Assembly: GCA_028281525.1 (NCBI GenBank)
Contig: JANQJR010000037.1
Location: 54,770-118,769, forward strand
Origin: Magnetovibrio sp.
Lineage (GTDB): Bacteria > Pseudomonadota > Alphaproteobacteria > Rhodospirillales > Magnetovibrionaceae
Direction of reading: 5' to 3'
Length of the DNA: 64,000 nt
Shown here: piece after piece, positions 1 through 8,348 of the stretch
How the letters are laid out: every line of letters begins with the position of its first letter
How positions within the stretch are numbered: the first letter of the stretch is position 1
The notes under the pieces: model-generated
Told to the model about the DNA's origin: nothing
Seen by the model: the letters and a program-made list of their open reading frames with translations, nothing else
Database searches by the model: none
Made by a program: the position numbers and the translations under genes

Positions 1-734
1 TCTCCACCCTGGTGCGCACCGCCGACAACGTGCAGATCAACAAGTACTGCACGCACATGACCGCCCACACCTACGGCAAGACGGCGACCTTCATGCCGAA
101 GCCGGTGGCTGGCGACAACGGTTCGGGCATGCATACCCACCAGTCCATTTGGAAAGACGGCAAGCCACTGTTTGCGGGCAACGGCTACGCCGACCTGTCC
201 GACGATGCGCTGTACTACATCGGCGGCATCATCAAGCACGCCAAGGCGGTCAACGCGTTCACCAACGCCTCCACCAATTCCTACAAGCGCTTGATCCCGG
301 GCTTCGAAGCGCCGGTTCTGCTGGCCTATTCGGCGCGCAACCGCTCCGCTTCGTGCCGTATCCCGTTCACGACCTCGCCGAACGGCAAGCGTGTTGAAAT
401 CCGTTTCCCGGATCCGACCGCCAACCCGTACCTGGCCTTCACCGCGATGATGATGGCGGGCCTCGACGGCATCGAAAACAAGATCCATCCGGGCGACGCC
501 ATGGACAAGAACCTCTACGACTTGCCCGCCGAAGAGCTGGCCGAGGTTCCGACCGTGTGTGGTTCCTTGCGCGAAGCGCTGGAAGCGTTGGACGCCGACC
601 GCGACTTCTTGAAGAAGGGCGGCGTGATGGACGATGACATGATCGACGGCTATCTCGACCTGAAGTGGGAAGAAGTCTACAACTTCGAACACACCCCGCA
701 CCCGGTCGAATGGGAAATGTACTACAGCTGCTAA
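1..734 (+). CDS. glnA: Glutamine synthetase type I, C-terminal part (5' truncated by window)
   Basis: This is the C-terminal half of GlnA, which condenses glutamate and ammonia to glutamine using ATP in the cytoplasm. The frame is open from base 3 and the gene starts before the window. Visible are the conserved KTATFMPKP and GDNGSGMH segments, the NRSAS/RIP active-site region, and KNLYDLP, whose Tyr (bases 516-518) corresponds to the adenylylated tyrosine of enterobacterial GlnA. The regulation by GlnE adenylylation is therefore likely retained. The protein ends in the usual [15 protein letters not shown] tail. A strong terminator follows directly. Confidence 0.97.
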   Translation, partial: STLVRTADNVQINKYCTHMTAHTYGKTATFMPKPVAGDNGSGMHTHQSIWKDGKPLFAGNGYADLSDDALYYIGGIIKHAKAVNAFTNASTNSYKRLIPGFEAPVLLAYSARNRSASCRIPFTTSPNGKRVEIRFPDPTANPYLAFTAMMMAGLDGIENKIHPGDAMDKNLYDLPAEELAEVPTVCGSLREALEALDADRDFLKKGGVMDDDMIDGYLDLKWEEVYNFEHTPHPVEWEMYYSC

Positions 735-771
735 GCGGCTCCCGTACACTTCGGTTCTTTCGGACCAAACG

Positions 772-807
772 AAACCCCCGCAGGCAACTGCGGGGGTTTT
801 TGTTTTT
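772..807 (+). terminator. Rho-independent terminator of glnA
   Basis: A perfect 11-bp stem (AAACCCCCGCA / TGCGGGGGTTT) with a 6-nt loop is followed by a T-rich run. It lies 38 bases after the glnA stop codon and separates glnA from the next gene. Confidence 0.92.
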
Positions 808-834
808 GGGCCTGCCCATCACCATATTCAAAAT

Positions 835-1443
835 ATGGAATCCGGCACCGCCCCGCAGGCTCCGGGTCTCAGTCCCGAAGCCGAAAACTGGTTGATCCCG
901 CTGTCCGAGGAACAAATAACCCTGGGTACGGCGCTGGCCGACATGCGCGCCGTGGGCGACCGCCAGGGCACCATCCCCTTCCTGGTGCAACTGGTGGAAA
1001 ACCCGCGCTTTCGCGCTCCGGGGGTCGACATCTTCCACGGCCGCGTGGATTTGCTGGCGCACGACGCCATCCACATCCTGCTGGGCCGGGGCATGATGCC
1101 GAAGGATGAATCCTTCGTCATCGGCTTCACCATGGGCTCCACCAACCGGGTCAACGCGGCGGAAGAGCAACTGTTCACCTTCATCGCAGGCAATCTTTAT
1201 CCCGGCGTCTACCGGTTCACCGAAGACGATATCGAAGTGTTCCGCGATGCGCTGCGCCTCGGCTTCATTTCGGGCTGCATGCCTTTGGATTTGGTGGACT
1301 ACCGCCAGTTTCGCGACTTGACGCTGGGCGAAGTGCGCGCCCAATTGGGCATCGAAACGCCGCTGCTCAAAGCCTATTACGAGATCGAGGCCAACCGCTA
1401 CCCTGACACCCCGGAAAGCCGAAGGCTCGTAAACCCAGCCTAA
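835..1443 (+). CDS. Coq4-like protein (possible ubiquinone biosynthesis factor)
   Basis: A 202-residue soluble protein. It contains HDAIH followed 11 residues later by Glu, which matches the HDxxH-x(10-13)-E metal-site signature of Coq4. Its C-terminal part (LTLGEVRAQLGIETP) resembles the 'PLxEVRxxLGI' end of Coq4 proteins. Coq4 binds a metal and is needed for coenzyme Q synthesis; here that role is inferred from the motif only. The start is uncertain, because no convincing ribosome binding site precedes the ATG. The gene stands alone between the glnA terminator and the cytochrome genes. Confidence 0.5.
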   Translation: MESGTAPQAPGLSPEAENWLIPLSEEQITLGTALADMRAVGDRQGTIPFLVQLVENPRFRAPGVDIFHGRVDLLAHDAIHILLGRGMMPKDESFVIGFTMGSTNRVNAAEEQLFTFIAGNLYPGVYRFTEDDIEVFRDALRLGFISGCMPLDLVDYRQFRDLTLGEVRAQLGIETPLLKAYYEIEANRYPDTPESRRLVNPA

Positions 1444-1598
1444 ACCTTCGTCATAATCATGGAAAAAAACACCGGAAATCCGGGATTCCCACCATGAACC
1501 AAAGTCATAAACGCCCATAATCCCCCTGCGGTTGATTGTGCCCCGCGCCGATTCCCGCAAATTTGGTCGTATCGAAACGCACAGCACGGATACACGAT

Positions 1599-2681
1599 AT
1601 GACCCCGGCCCCCTTGACCCGAGACACATCTGCCTCAACAGCGAACGCCACCCTCGTCTGGGACCTGCCCTTGCGGCTGTTCCACTGGTCCTTGGTGGTT
1701 ACGGTCTCGCTCGCCGCGATCACGGGCTATGTTTTCGAAGATCTTTGGCTGGATCTTCATGCCTACGTCGGATACGCGTTGCTGAGTCTGCTGGCCTTTC
1801 GCCTGGTGTGGGGTTTCGTCGGCAGCCATTACAGCCGCTTCGGGACCTTCCCCCTCAACCGGACCGAGGCTATCGGACACTTGAAGCAATTTCTGCGTGG
1901 CCGCTCCGAAGCCAGCACCGGCCACACTCCGCTGGGCGCGTGGATGATCGTCGTGCTGCTTGGCCTTTTGGCGGCGCTGTCGCTGTCGGGCCTGATCCTC
2001 TGGGGCGGACAGGAAAACAGCGGCCCCTTGGCTGATTTTATCGGTTATCGTGCCGGCGAAGCGTTCGAGGAGCTTCACGAAATCCTGGCCAATTTCTTGA
2101 TGTTCGCCATCGTCGGCCACCTGTTGGGCGTGGTGGTGGAAACCTACATCTTCAAGCATCCCCTGATCCAAGCCATGATCAGCGGTGAAAAACCGCTGCG
2201 TGGTGGCGCACCGAAATCCGCACCATCGTTCTGGCACACCTTGGGCGGCGCCGTCGTTTTCGCGGTTGTGGCGTTCGCCATGAGTTATTGGATCTCGACC
2301 GCCAACGCCGCGACCTTGCCTTCGCCCACGGTTGCACCGGCCGTCCCGCTCTCGGACTACGCCGCCCAGGCCCGGCAACAATCGTCCGCCTTCGACGGGT
2401 TTTCCGCGGATCGCGGCCAAACGTTCTTTTACGCCACCCCGGGCGGCGGCAAACCCGAAACGCCGTCGTGCACGTCGTGCCACGGCGACGACCCCCGAAA
2501 AACGGGCTTGACCCGGGCGGGCAAGGCCATCGCGCCGCTGGCCGTCTCCGTCACACCCAGCCGTTATACGGACCCGGCCAAGGTTGAAAAGTGGTTTCGC
2601 CGCAATTGCAAAAGCGTTCTGGGGCGGCCCTGCACCGCCCTGGAAAAGGGCGACTTCCTCACCTTCATGCAAAGCCAATAA
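1599..2681 (+). CDS. Cytochrome b561 fused to a C-terminal SHP-type (DUF1924) cytochrome c
   Basis: A 360-residue fusion. Residues 1-230 form a di-heme cytochrome b561 of the Ni/Fe-hydrogenase b-type family, with about four membrane helices and histidines in LFHW, DLHAY, ELHE and VGHLLG. After another membrane helix, residues 250-360 form a c-type cytochrome with CTSCH (Cys291, Cys294, His295). The FRRNC...C end matches sphaeroides haem protein (SHP), where an Asn is the labile sixth haem ligand (here probably Asn336) and the cysteines may form a disulfide. The ATG at 1599 is preferred over an upstream TTG. The diheme partner DHC is encoded 36 bases downstream. SHP and b561 are normally separate genes. 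Confidence 0.85.
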   Translation: MTPAPLTRDTSASTANATLVWDLPLRLFHWSLVVTVSLAAITGYVFEDLWLDLHAYVGYALLSLLAFRLVWGFVGSHYSRFGTFPLNRTEAIGHLKQFLRGRSEASTGHTPLGAWMIVVLLGLLAALSLSGLILWGGQENSGPLADFIGYRAGEAFEELHEILANFLMFAIVGHLLGVVVETYIFKHPLIQAMISGEKPLRGGAPKSAPSFWHTLGGAVVFAVVAFAMSYWISTANAATLPSPTVAPAVPLSDYAAQARQQSSAFDGFSADRGQTFFYATPGGGKPETPSCTSCHGDDPRKTGLTRAGKAIAPLAVSVTPSRYTDPAKVEKWFRRNCKSVLGRPCTALEKGDFLTFMQSQ

Positions 2682-2717
2682 CCCCCGAAAGCCTACAAAA
2701 CGACAGGAGACGCCATC

Positions 2718-3191
2718 ATGTCCGCACTGAAAACCGCCACGCTCGCCACCATTGTGCTGCTCACAAGCGCCTCGATTTCATACGCCGACGAACGTTATCC
2801 CCGCATCCAAGACGAGGTCGTGCTCAAGGAATGCGGCGAGTGTCACATGGCGTTCCAGCCACAGATGTTGCCCGGGCGGTCCTGGGTCAAGATCATGAAC
2901 ACCTTGGGCGATCACTTCGGCGAGGATGCATCCTTGGATATGGCCACAGCCCAGCACATTGAGACCCACTTGGCCGAAAACGCCGCCGACGCCGGGTGGT
3001 TCAGCGGCAAGTTCATGCGCGGCATCAAAGGCGCAATGATTCCGTTGCGCATCACCGAAACGCCGTACTGGGTGCGCGAGCATAACGAAGAGGTGCACCC
3101 GCAGGCCTGGAGCGACCCGAAAATCAAAAGTAAGGCCAACTGTGTGGCTTGCCACGGCGAAGCGGAACGCGGCTATTATGATGACGACTGA
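2718..3191 (+). CDS. Diheme cytochrome c (DHC family)
   Basis: A periplasmic c-type cytochrome of 157 residues. A signal peptide probably ends after SISYA. Two haem-binding sites are visible, CGECH near the N terminus and CVACH near the C terminus, as in the DHC family. AGGAG sits 8 bases before the ATG. In bacteria with the SHP system, DHC reduces SHP and receives electrons from the membrane b561. Here it follows the b561-SHP fusion directly and is probably co-transcribed with it. Confidence 0.9.
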   Translation: MSALKTATLATIVLLTSASISYADERYPRIQDEVVLKECGECHMAFQPQMLPGRSWVKIMNTLGDHFGEDASLDMATAQHIETHLAENAADAGWFSGKFMRGIKGAMIPLRITETPYWVREHNEEVHPQAWSDPKIKSKANCVACHGEAERGYYDDD

Positions 3192-3265
3192 TATGATGAC
3201 GACTGGGCTATGCCGTCGTATGTTTTGTGAAACTGAGAACCAGCGCCGAGGAGAAGGTTATCGGC

Positions 3266-3796
3266 ATGAAATCAAGAACAAATCGTTTTGAAGTTCGCTC
3301 ACTGATCTTCTCCTTCGTCGTCATCGCCATATGCGAACTGTTTTTTATCATCGACGTGACGGCGGATTTGCTGCGCATCGACATGGACACCGCCTGGTTC
3401 GAACACGATCATCTCGAACTGGTCTCGACCGTGGCCCTGGCGTTCGCCCTGGTGGTCATCGGCCGTCAAATCGTCAGGCTTTTGAAAAAACACGAACAGG
3501 CGCAAGAGTCCGTCGAGGTCGCATCGGGGGAATTGTTGGCCGTGATCCAGCGCCGTTTCAACGCATGGGCGCTTTCGCCGTCCGAACAGGAGGTCGCGCT
3601 GTTGCTGATTAAGGGCATGTCCACCCAGGAAATCGCGGAGCTGCGCGAGACCAAACCCGGAACCGTCAAAAGCCAGTCGAGCGCCATCTATCAAAAAGCC
3701 GGCGTGCGCGGGCGCAACGAGCTGGTCGCCTATTTCGTCGAGGACCTGCTGGCGGGCGAAAAAGTTTTGAATGACACAGGCGAAGCCGCCGCATAA
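3266..3796 (+). CDS. Membrane-anchored LuxR-type transcriptional regulator
   Basis: A 176-residue protein with two predicted membrane helices (about residues 11-31 and 50-68), a short coiled linker, and a C-terminal LuxR/GerE helix-turn-helix (about 105-165, LSPSEQEVALLLIKGMSTQEIAEL). There is no receiver domain, so input probably comes through the membrane part. The ATG at 3266 is chosen over a TTG 39 bases upstream because GAGGAGAAGG lies 8 bases before it. It follows the cytochrome genes by 74 bases and could regulate them; that link is positional only. Confidence 0.82.
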   Translation: MKSRTNRFEVRSLIFSFVVIAICELFFIIDVTADLLRIDMDTAWFEHDHLELVSTVALAFALVVIGRQIVRLLKKHEQAQESVEVASGELLAVIQRRFNAWALSPSEQEVALLLIKGMSTQEIAELRETKPGTVKSQSSAIYQKAGVRGRNELVAYFVEDLLAGEKVLNDTGEAAA

Positions 3797-3821
3797 ACGT
3801 TTTCCCCGCCAGCCGTTTCCC

Positions 3822-4502
3822 CTATGCAACCCTTAAGCGGGTGTCCACCAACGTGAAGTGACTTTCCACATGATCCAACACCCGGTGCACGGACGCTTCG
3901 ATATCCAAACGGCCGGTATCGATCACCAAATCCGGTTTGGCGGGCGCTTCGTAGGGCGCGCTGATGCCGGTGAATTCGGGAATTTCCCCCGCCCGCGCGC
4001 GTTTGTAGAGCCCCTTGGGATCGCGCCGTTCGCACACGCCCAACGCGGCGTCGATGAAGACCTCGTGAAATCCGTCGCCGATGATGTCGCGCGCCATATC
4101 GCGGTCTTCCCGGTAGGGCGAAATGAACGCCGTCACCGCCAGCGTGCCGGACTGGGCGAACAGCGCCGCGACCTCGGCGATGCGCCGGATGTTTTCGCTG
4201 CGCTCTTGGGGCGAAAAGCCCAGGTCCTTGTTGAGGCCGGCGCGCACGTTATCGCCGTCCAGCACATAAGCCTGATAACCCAACTGATGCAACGCTTGCT
4301 CAACACCCAATGCCAGGGTGCTCTTGCCCGAACCGGACAAGCCGGTGAGCCACAGCACGCCGCCCCGGTGCCCGGTACGCACCCAGCGATCCTCGATGCC
4401 GACGCGGTGATCGACGATGTAGATGTTGCGGGCCTCGGCTTCGCGCGCCTTGGCCGTTTTGGTGTTGGTTCCGGTGTTCGTCTTGATGGTGTTCTGGGTC
4501 AT
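3822..4502 (-). CDS. cysC: Adenylylsulfate (APS) kinase
   Basis: A 226-residue P-loop kinase that phosphorylates APS to PAPS. It shows the Walker A GLSGSGKST, the DGDNVRAGLNKDLGFS and ERSENIRRIAEVA segments, and FISPYREDR, all typical of CysC. It has about 45 extra, Thr/Ala/Lys-rich residues at the N terminus. The ATG overlaps the cysH stop (ATGA), so the two are translationally coupled as the last genes of cysI-cysH-cysC. Because CysH has APS-reductase features, PAPS from this enzyme may serve sulfation rather than reduction. Confidence 0.95.
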   Translation of the reverse strand: MTQNTIKTNTGTNTKTAKAREAEARNIYIVDHRVGIEDRWVRTGHRGGVLWLTGLSGSGKSTLALGVEQALHQLGYQAYVLDGDNVRAGLNKDLGFSPQERSENIRRIAEVAALFAQSGTLAVTAFISPYREDRDMARDIIGDGFHEVFIDAALGVCERRDPKGLYKRARAGEIPEFTGISAPYEAPAKPDLVIDTGRLDIEASVHRVLDHVESHFTLVDTRLRVA

Positions 4503-5257
4503 GCCCCACGCTCCCATGTCTCGAAGTTGAAATGATTGTTCGCAGCAAGATGAATGCCGCATTCGGTTTTCTGTTGCCCGGCCCAGCGCCCGGCGCGCAC
4601 ATTTTCGTCCGCACCGGTTTTTCGGGTGCACACGGCGCAGCCGATAGAGCTGTATCCCTCCGCCACCAAGGGATGGCGCGGCAGCGCCCGTTCTTCAAAC
4701 GCCGCTTCGATGTTCGCCGCATCCCAAGCCGCCAGGGGGTTCACCTTGATGTGCGCGCCTTCGACCTGCACGCCCGCAAGCGCGTCCCGCGCTCCGCCGT
4801 GAAAGCGTTTGCGCCCGGTGATCAGCACATCGAAATCCGCCGCCGCCTGGGCGTGGGGCATCACCTTGCGCACATGGCAACACAAGTCCGGATCGACGCC
4901 GTAAAGCGTCCCGTCCGGATCGGTGCCTTGGATTAATGCATCCGGCGCGCGCAGCACCCGCACGTCGGTGAGGCCCAAATGCCCCACCAGACGTTCCCGA
5001 TAGGCTTTGGTTTCGGCAAAAAGTTGGCCGGTGTCGACGGTGATCACCGGCGTGGCGTGGTCGACCTGGGCCACCAGATCGAGCAGCACCGCGGATTCCG
5101 CTCCGAACGACGATGACACCGCGACCTGCACGCCGTTGTCCGGGCGCAACACGGCCCGGAGCAACGCGCGGCTGTCCAGATCCCGCCAAGCCTGTACCAA
5201 AGCCCGGACGGTGGAAGCGGAGAGCCGGGACGAATGGGATTGCGTGACCGTGCTCAT
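4499..5257 (-). CDS. cysH: Assimilatory APS reductase (phosphoadenylylsulfate reductase family)
   Basis: A 252-residue thioredoxin-dependent reductase giving sulfite from adenylylated sulfate. SSSFGAES (nucleotide loop) and VDTGQLFAET are conserved, and the catalytic cysteine is in KTECGIH. It carries the CC pair (DLCCHVRK) and the CxxC pair (GCAVC) that bind the [4Fe-4S] cluster. These mark APS-using enzymes and are absent from PAPS-only reductases. The ATG overlaps the cysI stop codon. The reading frame is open further upstream, but that part lies inside cysI. Confidence 0.93.
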   Translation of the reverse strand: MSTVTQSHSSRLSASTVRALVQAWRDLDSRALLRAVLRPDNGVQVAVSSSFGAESAVLLDLVAQVDHATPVITVDTGQLFAETKAYRERLVGHLGLTDVRVLRAPDALIQGTDPDGTLYGVDPDLCCHVRKVMPHAQAAADFDVLITGRKRFHGGARDALAGVQVEGAHIKVNPLAAWDAANIEAAFEERALPRHPLVAEGYSSIGCAVCTRKTGADENVRAGRWAGQQKTECGIHLAANNHFNFETWERGA

Positions 5258-7371
5258 TGTGCCGCCCCCGCCAGGAAGTTGGGGATCGCGGACAAAATGC
5301 GCTCGACTTCCGTGTCCGCCTGATCGGCCCAAGTTTTCAGCGCGGCCAATGCGCCCGAGGCCTGGGCGCCCGCGAGCACGGCCAAATGGGCCGCCACCGC
5401 GTCGTCGAGAGCCTGCAACAGTTCCGCATTGTGCGGCCACTGAGTCCGCACATCCGCGACCAAGCCCTTGACCGGTTGGGCTTCGTTGCCGCCCGTCAGC
5501 ACCAGCAGGCGCTGGGCCGGGAAGCTCAAGGCCTCGGTCACGTGCACTTGCGCCTGTTCGGCGTATCCCGCCCGTTCGGCGCGGACCACGTCTTGACGCG
5601 CGACCCGGGCCAGATCGGTCAGGTGCTCTGCCACCACCGCGCCCGCCGCACATTCGCCACTGCTGGTCGCGGGCGGCACGAACAGGGCGTCGTCCGACAC
5701 GTCCAGGCGCAGCCGTACGGCTTCGCCGTCGGTTTCCGGTGCTTTGAGCACGGGCGCGAGAATGGCTTCGATGCCTTCAGAACCCAAACGTTCCGCCCAG
5801 GCGCGCACGCTTTCATCCGCACCCTTGCCGTCCCGGATGGCTTGCAGCAACAAGCGCACGGTTTCCTTGGCGCGCCGTGCGGGCACGAACGGCCCGGCGA
5901 TGCCATGATCGTCCGCGGACCCGCCCAGGTGGACCTGGTAATGCGGCGCGGGCTTGCCGCCAATTTTTTTGGCGACGCCGTGGAGCCCAATGTCGGCGAT
6001 GTGGTGGTGGCCGCACGCATTGTGGCAACCCGAAATGCGCAGCTTCAGCCCCGGTAGACCGGCAAATTCCGGTTCCGCATCCAGCAGGCTTTCAGCCAAA
6101 GCGTGGCTGTCCGTGATGCCGATGGCGCAGGTGTACGTGCCGGGGCAAGACACCAGGTTCTCCAGGGCGTGTGCACGCCCGCTGGCATCGAGCCCTAAGT
6201 TGCGCGCCCCGTCGATGAAATCCTGTTCACCCCCGGGAATGAGACCCACAGCGACGATGTTTTGATCGCGGGTCAAGCGCAACTCCGTGCCCCCTTGGGC
6301 TTCGGCCAGATCGGCGATCCCTTCCAACTGCTCGGATGCAATCCACCCGAGCGGCACTTCGATGCCGACGGCGCTGCGCCCATCCGGCTGATCGAAGGCC
6401 CCAAGCAAACGCAGCGTTCCGGCCTCGTTTTGGGACCCGGACTGCTCCCGGTCCGCCCAGCCTTGTTGGGACCAAGCGCGCCGCTCCAGTCCCTGGATAT
6501 GCTCGAACTGTTCGCGCACCAGACGCACGAATTCTTCGGCGCCGAAGCGCTGGACCAGGAACTTGATGCGTGAACGGTTCTTGTTTTCCCGCGTGGAGTG
6601 GACCACATGCACCCGCGCCACGGCTTCCTGCACCGCTGGCAGGTCGTCGTGTTCGACGAAATCGAATACCTCGATGGCTTGGCGCGGCACGTTGCCGAGC
6701 CCGCCGCCCACACTCACGCGAAACCCTTTCCGGCCGCCCTGCTCGACAGCGGTGAAGCCCAAATCGTCGATGGGATTAAGCCCGCAGTTTTGCGCGCAGC
6801 CCGACACGGTGGTCTTGAACTTGCGCGGCATGTGTTGGGTCAAGGGGTGACGCAGCCACGCACGGGTCAATTGCCCGGCAGTTTCGGCCGCATCCAGATG
6901 TTCCGCACCGCAGAACCCGGCCTTGGGGCACGCGGTGATGGCGCGAAAGGTGTTGCCGGAGGCTTCGCGCGTGCTCACCCCGCCGCGGTTCAGCCCCGCG
7001 ATCAATGACGCCAAGTTTGTCAGGGGAATAAAATAAAGCTGTACGCCCTGGCGGGTGGTGATGTGAATGTCGCCGCCAGCGTAATCCAAATTGGCGCGGG
7101 CAATGGCGCGGGCCTGATCGAGGCCCAAGCGCCCCCCTGGCGTTTTGATGCGCATCATGTGCTCGCCCGGCTGGCGCTGCTCATAAATGCCGAAACGCAA
7201 GCGGAAGGTTTTCCAGCGATCCTGATGCCAATCGCCGTTTAGGTAATGATCGACCCCGGCGCTGAATTCCACGCTGTCGTCCGGTGAGGTCAGGGTTTGG
7301 GTCTCATAATCGGCCAGGTCCGTATTCAATGGATCAGCGGCCAAGTTCGTCACGGGTTTTTCGATGCTCAT
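5254..7371 (-). CDS. cysI: Sulfite (or nitrite/sulfite) reductase, hemoprotein, with long C-terminal extension
   Basis: A 705-residue sirohaem/[4Fe-4S] reductase that reduces sulfite to sulfide. The cluster ligands are visible as C-x5-C (SCPGTYTC) and C-x3-C (GCHNAC). TVSGCAQNCG, RTRQG-like sirohaem segments and the ferredoxin-like N-terminal repeat are also present. CysI proteins are usually about 550-570 residues. The last 150 or so residues here form an extra, mostly helical Ala-rich region of unknown function. The ATG at 7371 follows AGAGGA; an upstream in-frame start would add 21 unlikely residues. It is the first gene of the cysIHC operon. Confidence 0.93.
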   Translation of the reverse strand: MSIEKPVTNLAADPLNTDLADYETQTLTSPDDSVEFSAGVDHYLNGDWHQDRWKTFRLRFGIYEQRQPGEHMMRIKTPGGRLGLDQARAIARANLDYAGGDIHITTRQGVQLYFIPLTNLASLIAGLNRGGVSTREASGNTFRAITACPKAGFCGAEHLDAAETAGQLTRAWLRHPLTQHMPRKFKTTVSGCAQNCGLNPIDDLGFTAVEQGGRKGFRVSVGGGLGNVPRQAIEVFDFVEHDDLPAVQEAVARVHVVHSTRENKNRSRIKFLVQRFGAEEFVRLVREQFEHIQGLERRAWSQQGWADREQSGSQNEAGTLRLLGAFDQPDGRSAVGIEVPLGWIASEQLEGIADLAEAQGGTELRLTRDQNIVAVGLIPGGEQDFIDGARNLGLDASGRAHALENLVSCPGTYTCAIGITDSHALAESLLDAEPEFAGLPGLKLRISGCHNACGHHHIADIGLHGVAKKIGGKPAPHYQVHLGGSADDHGIAGPFVPARRAKETVRLLLQAIRDGKGADESVRAWAERLGSEGIEAILAPVLKAPETDGEAVRLRLDVSDDALFVPPATSSGECAAGAVVAEHLTDLARVARQDVVRAERAGYAEQAQVHVTEALSFPAQRLLVLTGGNEAQPVKGLVADVRTQWPHNAELLQALDDAVAAHLAVLAGAQASGALAALKTWADQADTEVERILSAIPNFLAGAAQ

Positions 7372-7810
7372 GTCTTCGTCCTCTAAGAACCGGGACGCAC
7401 GGGTCCCGTCGCCGGGCGTCGGTGCGCCCGGCACAAAATCGGCTCAAGTTTCGAGAAAGCGCGCCCTGCGCCGCTCACATGGAGGGCTGCGGACAGCGAT
7501 CGAGGATGGAAGACGGCATTCGGAAAGGCCTTTGTCGGTGAGGCGTGTGCAGAATCTTGGTCATCGGCTTCATCCGCTTGTTGGTCATCAGGACCCGCGG
7601 AACACGTCCCGCGGCGCTTTAGCTTGGATTTGGTAACGCGGTCGCAAGCTGCCCCCTCAAATCACCGCGGTTCACTTCGTGCGTTCCAGCGAAACGGCCA
7701 GGCTGAACCAACCTCACGGCGCCCATAAAACACATAATTAATGTTGATGTCAATATTTGAATCAATTTTTTATGTGTTTTATTTTTTAATTACACATAAA
7801 TTAATGTTAT
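7372..7810. promoter_or_regulatory. AT-rich intergenic region with inverted and direct repeats upstream of cysI
   Basis: No convincing gene is present in these 439 bases. Bases 7725-7809 are strongly AT-rich against a GC-rich background. ATAAAACACATAA (7725-7737) is a perfect inverted repeat of 7770-7782. ACACATAATTAATGTT (7730-7745) recurs nearly exactly at 7793-7809. Such a cluster could be a regulator-binding or nucleoid-protein site affecting cysI, whose start is about 350 bases further along the minus strand. The function is inferred. Confidence 0.5.
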
Positions 7811-8131
7811 TTAACGTAGGCGGGAGTCGTTTTTCAGCTCCTCGACGATCGGCCCCATGGCGCGGAAACGCAAGATTGCGCCAGTCAAAATGAACATCAC
7901 ACCGCACAGCGCCCACATGATGGGATGCACGATAACCTCCCAACTGTGGAGGAAATATCCCCGCGCGGGCTCGAGCATGATGCCCAGCACCAAATAGGTG
8001 GCGGTGAACAAAACAATCAGAATGCCGATGCGCAACAGCATCAAGGTCATGCGGTACGACATGGGTTGGGTGACCTTCATGCGGTGTTCGACCCGGTCCC
8101 AGAAATCGTCACTGTCGATGGTGAGTCCCAT
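7811..8131 (-). CDS. Small membrane protein of unknown function
   Basis: A 106-residue protein with an N-terminal soluble stretch and two clear hydrophobic helices (about residues 29-50 and 66-88), ending in a charged tail. GGGGAGAG is placed well before the ATG. I do not recognise a family. It is probably an inner-membrane protein and seems to be a single-gene unit. Confidence 0.75.
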   Translation of the reverse strand: MGLTIDSDDFWDRVEHRMKVTQPMSYRMTLMLLRIGILIVLFTATYLVLGIMLEPARGYFLHSWEVIVHPIMWALCGVMFILTGAILRFRAMGPIVEELKNDSRLR

Positions 8132-8348
8132 GATGCTCTCTCCCCTTGCGCTTATCGCTCCATTTGTATGATGGCTGGAGAAACGTAAACATTTGGCAAA
8201 GCACGCTTCAAACAGCCATTAACGATTCGCCGATTCGGGCGTTGAAACCAAAGGGCTTTTCGTCTTCACCGTTAATGAGCTGGAAAGGATTGCCTGTCAT
8301 ACTGTCGAAACGGTCAAGAATGACCGCAAAAGCTGAAGGAGAAACCTG

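Noticed and set aside
1444..1598. FNR box upstream of the b561-SHP gene
   Set aside because: No TTGAT-N4-ATCAA match was seen; only scattered half-sites.
439..1638. 399-codon open frame on the minus strand over glnA and the Coq4-like gene
   Set aside because: It runs antisense to well-supported genes, has Arg/His-rich low-likelihood composition, and crosses the glnA terminator. High GC at third positions creates such shadows.
7475..7564. 29-codon minus-strand frame upstream of cysI as a cysteine leader peptide
   Set aside because: It has only one Cys codon, no ribosome binding site, and no attenuator-like alternative hairpins that I could pair convincingly.
7372..7700. Possible SAM or other riboswitch ahead of cysI
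   Set aside because: I could not match the conserved core of any riboswitch class I know by eye; a covariance-model search would be decisive.
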